Below are positions 60,179 to 64,000 of a stretch of DNA of 64,000 bases, piece by piece. The position numbers and the translations under genes are program-made. This DNA comes from Amyelois transitella (taxonomy: Eukaryota; Arthropoda; Insecta; Lepidoptera; Pyralidae), in assembly GCF_032362555.1 (NCBI RefSeq), contig NC_083509.1:9199001-9263000 (forward strand), written 5' to 3'. Under the pieces are notes generated by a model, which was not told the origin of the DNA, ran no database searches, and saw only the letters and a list, made by a program, of their open reading frames with translations. How positions within the stretch are numbered: the first letter of the stretch is position 1; each line of letters begins with the position of its first letter.

Positions 60179-63100
60179 TCACTCTACTAACCCGCATTCA
60201 AGAGCTTCAAGATTCCACCCGACGGGTTTCGGCTGGCCTGATGCAGGATTCGAACACGTCGATTCCCTTGAGCCCATGTTGCGTTGCCTGCAAAGATACG
60301 GCGTCACTGTGGGAGATGGCGTGCTGTGTTCCTGGAAAGAAATAATGAGGAGTTCAAAACCGGCAATGGTTACAATGTAATGCGGTACTAAGCTGAGATG
60401 GTTGAACACTAATATGAGTCTAGCGCTTAGTTTTAAGTGGTACTCATGAGCAGTAAGTAGTTTTAACATACAACGATAATTAGAATCGAAATACAATAGA
60501 TAACGTCACATAGGTAGGTATATTCGCAACATCATCCAGCGTAGTCACAATAAAAAATCACAAAATTTTATAAAGTCACAAGTAAGAAGTACGAAGTCGT
60601 TGGTAAGGTAAGTCGTTTAAATGGCGAGAAATAAGGGAAATAATGAGATTAGAAGGTGTAATCAGTTCTTTTTAAAAATTACAATTATATATAAATTATA
60701 CTTATACAGCATCAATAAATTTAACGTAATTTTCGAATAAAATTTATTCAAAAATAATTGATTGAGCTTAGAATCACTCGTAAAAAGTTAAATAATTTAC
60801 AAAAAATCATCATCAATTCACTGTTTTATTGATAATAGTCATGATATATCTAATTAATGCAAAGTAATGTCAAGTAAGTAGACTTCTTAATAGACCGACA
60901 TACAAAACCCAGGCCTATACTAGTTAAACTACAAAATTTATGTTAGAAAATGATTGTACAAACATGAAATTAAGTCGCAAACGGCATTATCTACTATAGG
61001 CTATTCAATATTTAAACTACACGGAAACCATGTTTGACCATAAACAAACCACAAACAAAGCGTGTTTACCTTTGTCTATGAAGCAGGGACAATTGATTCT
61101 TCGATGCAATTTCCAGGATAAATAAAGGTTGAAGCAGTTCCGTTACCTTCTTGAAATAACATTTCGATCGATGTGTTCATCGCCAATGCAAATTACGGTG
61201 ACTTTTAGACCGACTCGACACGCGACCTTTTGGCCCTTACAAGAACTACATTTCTATTAAAAATTTAATGACTTTGCTAAGCAATCTTCGGCATATATAA
61301 TAAGAAAAAATTACGTAGCCTAAGCTTAAACTGAGGGTTTTTATTCTCTTTCATCAAATTGCGCTAAAAATACAGATATTATTTTACAACAAAATTTTAA
61401 ACTATTTTAAACAGCATATATTTGACCATCGACTTTGAATTGAAATAATAAGACTAAAACAGAAAAAAATAAAAATTTTACTATTTTTTCTATGTTTACA
61501 TAATTTGCACTACATAAGAACAAACATAAAATTTCACAGTTAAAAATGCACATGATTAACAAAAATAGTTCTTTATGTATAAAATGGTATCACTATAGGT
61601 AATTGACATTTTAGTCTGAGTATATCTTCAGTGGCCGGGAGCGGGCGGCGATGGAAGGTAGGCGATTCTCCTTCAATAGGCAGACTTCCTTTAAAAAGAT
61701 TAGCGAACCCTTATCGTTTCTAAACTGAAAAACTGCAATTGAAAATAGAGAGAACACTGCTAAATGCAAATTTAAATAGCAGTTGATATAGTTGAAAATC
61801 AAAAGAACAATTTTGACCATTCACCTTTTTGAGAAACCTTCAGGTATTTCACCTAAGAAAATATTGTTCTATTTTTATAATCATATGGCAGATTTTTATC
61901 GCATGGCTGGCTGTTAGGAACACTGCTTAACCTGTCATCATTCAGATTTTTTTTATTGGGTTATTTGGGATGAGAAATAATTTAATTTGTAAACCTAAAT
62001 TGCAAGTAAATATTTTTAGTAAACAATTTTATAAGAAAAAAATAAAATAAATAAAGGCCAAATAGACAAAGCAAAAATGCACAATGCCAACTAAAAGCCG
62101 AACGAAATATTTCCATTCGATTATAATTACAATTGATAATAACTTACGTACAACCAGTTAATATCTATCGCAACACTTGATCCTAATCTATTTCATACTT
62201 CAAAGCAATACTAGGCCGTCGCATAATCGATAAACATATCGGCTAATATAAAACATCGATTTTATAATTTTATCTTGTTTCCAAGTTATTTTAAAAACGT
62301 ATTCGAGTGTGACATTTCTTTTTAACCATTGTACATTTAATTGTTATTTACATTGTTTACTTTAGTTGTAAACGCATTGACATGAATAAAGGATATAAGC
62401 ACTAGTAACTGATGCGTCGAATTGCCAATTGCGGATGGATAATGGTTCCTCATGTAGTCTAGGGTTACCCGAAACTCCGGGAATTTGACGGGAATTTTCG
62501 TTTAACGATGCCGTGTGGTTCTCGGCACTTTAATAGAATAGGACCATTCCATATCTTGCATGTAGATGTCGTAAAAGACGACAAAGGAATAGGCTTAGGA
62601 TAGGAAACTAGGGTTTCTTATTTTAGGCGATGGACTTGCAACTTGTCACTATTCGAATTTCAATTCCATCACTAAGTCATACAGCTGATTGTGGGCTTCT
62701 CGGAGTCTTCTCGAGACCGTTCGCTCTGTCTATCCCGCAAGGGATATCGTCGTGACCATATGTATGTATTTATGTATTATGTTCAGTAAACGATAATTGG
62801 GTGCGGTTACCATCACCATGTAGTAAATATGATTCCCGTCGAGATTTCTAAGTTAAGAAGAAAATTGTAGTCATTTCCGTCTGTCAGTGCGCTGTTTCAT
62901 CGCTTTTTCAAGGTGGCGTTTAATTTAATATGTTTGTATGTTTTTTGTTTAACGTAGGTGGTACACCGAAATATAAAAACAAATCTTACCTGTTGGTTAG
63001 GGCCACAGCAGGTCGCGTTGTGACACAGGTCGTTGGGCGGACAGTGTAATGCGCATGGCGCCTCCGCTGACGCTCCGCTTATTATCTGATTCAAATAAAA

Positions 63101-63768
63101 ATACAACATCATTAAAATGGGTAGGCGTATTAACAAACTTGTTTTTGGAACGTTTCTTCACTATATTAAGAATTTCCAAAAACAATAACAACCTATGTTA
63201 GTGTGGAAGTCTTAAACAGTTCTCCAAAAATCAAATAACGCGTCATTCATTACCTGAAAGACACCTTTCCACGTGCCCTTTACTTCATCCACATTCTTTA
63301 TTTTAACATGGATTTCATGTGGTTTCCGGCACTTTTAAAAAGGACCACTTTATTTCCCTCCCACGGATGTCGTAAAATGCGACTAAGGGTTATTTAGGCT
63401 AAAAAACTTGGGATTCTTCTTTTAGGTTATAGGCTACCAACCTGTCACCATTTTGAGCCATACAGCTGAACGTGGCCTTTCAGTCTTTGTGAGACTGTTG
63501 AGTCTGTCTTCTCCGTAAGAGATAAAGACGTGATTATAGGTATGCATGCATTTTATTCTCTCTAAAGACGTGTAACCGGGATTAACGTTAAGAGGAAGAG
63601 GAGGAAGAATAATAAATCCTATGACTGCAATGAGAACTACTTACTTCGTTACCACCTTGAGGTAGCTCCACAAATTCGGGCTGTATGGTGGTAGAATGTA
63701 TCCCCTCGTTGTGGAAGAACTCCTTCACTTTCTCAGCGATCTTCATGTACTCTGATAGATTTCTACAC
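60179..63768 (-). CDS. ZnT1: ZnT1/SLC30A1-type zinc exporter (C-terminal part, 3 exons)
   Basis: Exons in transcript order: 63768-63645, 63085-62990 and 60331-60179 (stop 60181-60179); phases agree and the 5' remainder lies beyond the right edge. The first exon gives CRNLSEYMKIAEKVKEFFHN and EGIHSTTIQPEFVEL, the C-terminal cytoplasmic domain of plasma-membrane zinc exporters (fly ZnT63C, vertebrate ZnT1). The second adds a Cys-rich stretch, PCALHCPPNDLCHNATCCG, typical after that domain. The terminal exon (EHSTPSPTVTPYLCRQRN onward, 50 residues) is GC-richer than its surroundings and has a good TTTCCAG acceptor, but I do not recognise it from the family. An alternative terminal exon may exist at 61724-61611. 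The family exports Zn2+ from the cytosol with CDF-fold dimers. Confidence 0.8.
61611..61727. other. Candidate alternative ZnT1 last exon, open on both strands
   Basis: On the minus strand, after a strong GCAGTTTTTCAG acceptor, 61724-61611 is open for 37 codons to a TAA and matches the phase 0 donor at 62990. On the plus strand the same bases after TTGACATTTTAG are open to a TGA at 61725-61727, beginning SEYIFSGRERAAMEG. The block is GC-richer than its surroundings. At most one strand is likely to be coding. Confidence 0.35.
62509..62775 (+). repeat. Common 265-bp repeat, full length, diverged
   Basis: From TGCCGTGTGGTTCTCGGCAC to the CATATGTATGTATTTATG tail. ZnT1 intron. Confidence 0.85.
63310..63550 (+). 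repeat. Common 265-bp repeat, diverged
   Basis: From CATGTGGTTTCCGGCAC to GACGTGATTATAGGTATG. ZnT1 intron between the first two exons seen. Confidence 0.75.
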
Positions 63769-63810
63769 CTATAAACAAGAAAATAACAATATGTTTAATA
63801 TACCTAAATA

Positions 63811-63970
63811 TATATGTACGGGACAAATCACACAGATTGACTCAGCCTCGAAGTGAGTTCGAAACTTGTGTTACGTACGAGATACTAACTCAACGTTACA
63901 ATATTTTATAATAAATAAAAATCGGAAAAAGTGAGTTTATCATCAAGCCCTGGCCGAGATTCTCCTCTAC
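63811..63970 (-). repeat. tRNA-derived SINE, minus copy
   Basis: Minus-strand copy of the SINE at 30991-31232: GTACGGGACAAATCACACAG is its 3' end and CAAGCCCTGGCCGAGATTC the part beside the B box; the A-box half is not evident before the window ends. ZnT1 intron. Confidence 0.7.
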
Positions 63971-64000
63971 TTCTTCCTCACAAAGGTAAAGATAAACATA

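Noticed and set aside
60073..60380. Plus-strand open frames at 60.1-60.4 kb
   Set aside because: They are antisense to the candidate terminal exon of the zinc exporter, which has the splice acceptor and matching phase.
1..64000. CRISPR array, operon or prokaryotic defence system
   Set aside because: No regularly spaced repeats with unique spacers and no bacterial-type gene organisation; all recognised genes are intron-containing insect genes.

Overview
The window is nuclear DNA of an insect, most probably a moth or butterfly. It is AT-rich, its genes are split by canonical GT-AG introns, the proteins are insect orthologues, and it is peppered with lepidopteran-type interspersed repeats and one short run of the insect telomere motif. 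The species cannot be named from the sequence. I built the gene models by joining open segments at splice sites whose reading phases agree.

Layout, left to right: (1) the 3' part of a TMTC3-type protein O-mannosyltransferase with TPR repeats (+, 2222-9397; the first coding exons are missing); (2) the HMG-box co-repressor Dsp1 (-, 14135-20596), tail to tail with TMTC3; (3) the Sin3 co-repressor subunit SAP30 (+, 24378-26604); (4) the exosome ring subunit RRP45/EXOSC9 (-, 28801-33676), tail to tail with SAP30; (5) a 3.6 kb repeat-rich stretch with a decayed Helitron helicase, a TTAGG-type tract and a local duplication; (6) two tandem ionotropic receptor genes, IR-A (+, 37342-43634) and IR-B (+, 45251-53821, 5' end uncertain); (7) about 6 kb without a clear gene, possibly the 3' UTR of the next gene; (8) the 3' end of a ZnT1/SLC30A1-type zinc exporter (-, 60179-63768, running off the right edge).

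The genes do not form a functional cluster: housekeeping and chromatin genes flank a chemosensory or thermo/hygrosensory receptor pair. Convergent gene ends are a recurring theme, with opposed poly(A) signals within about 30 bp in two places.

I found no clearly new biological system. The observations most worth checking are: the tandem IR93a-like receptor pair; a 19-nt displacement of one intron between the two receptors at constant coding length; a 395-bp foldback with perfect 87-bp arms inside IR-B; a decayed duplicate of a TMTC3 exon whose substitutions look coding-constrained; a cluster of GCTAC/GTAGC mini-hairpins; and a perfect 38-bp palindrome in RRP45.
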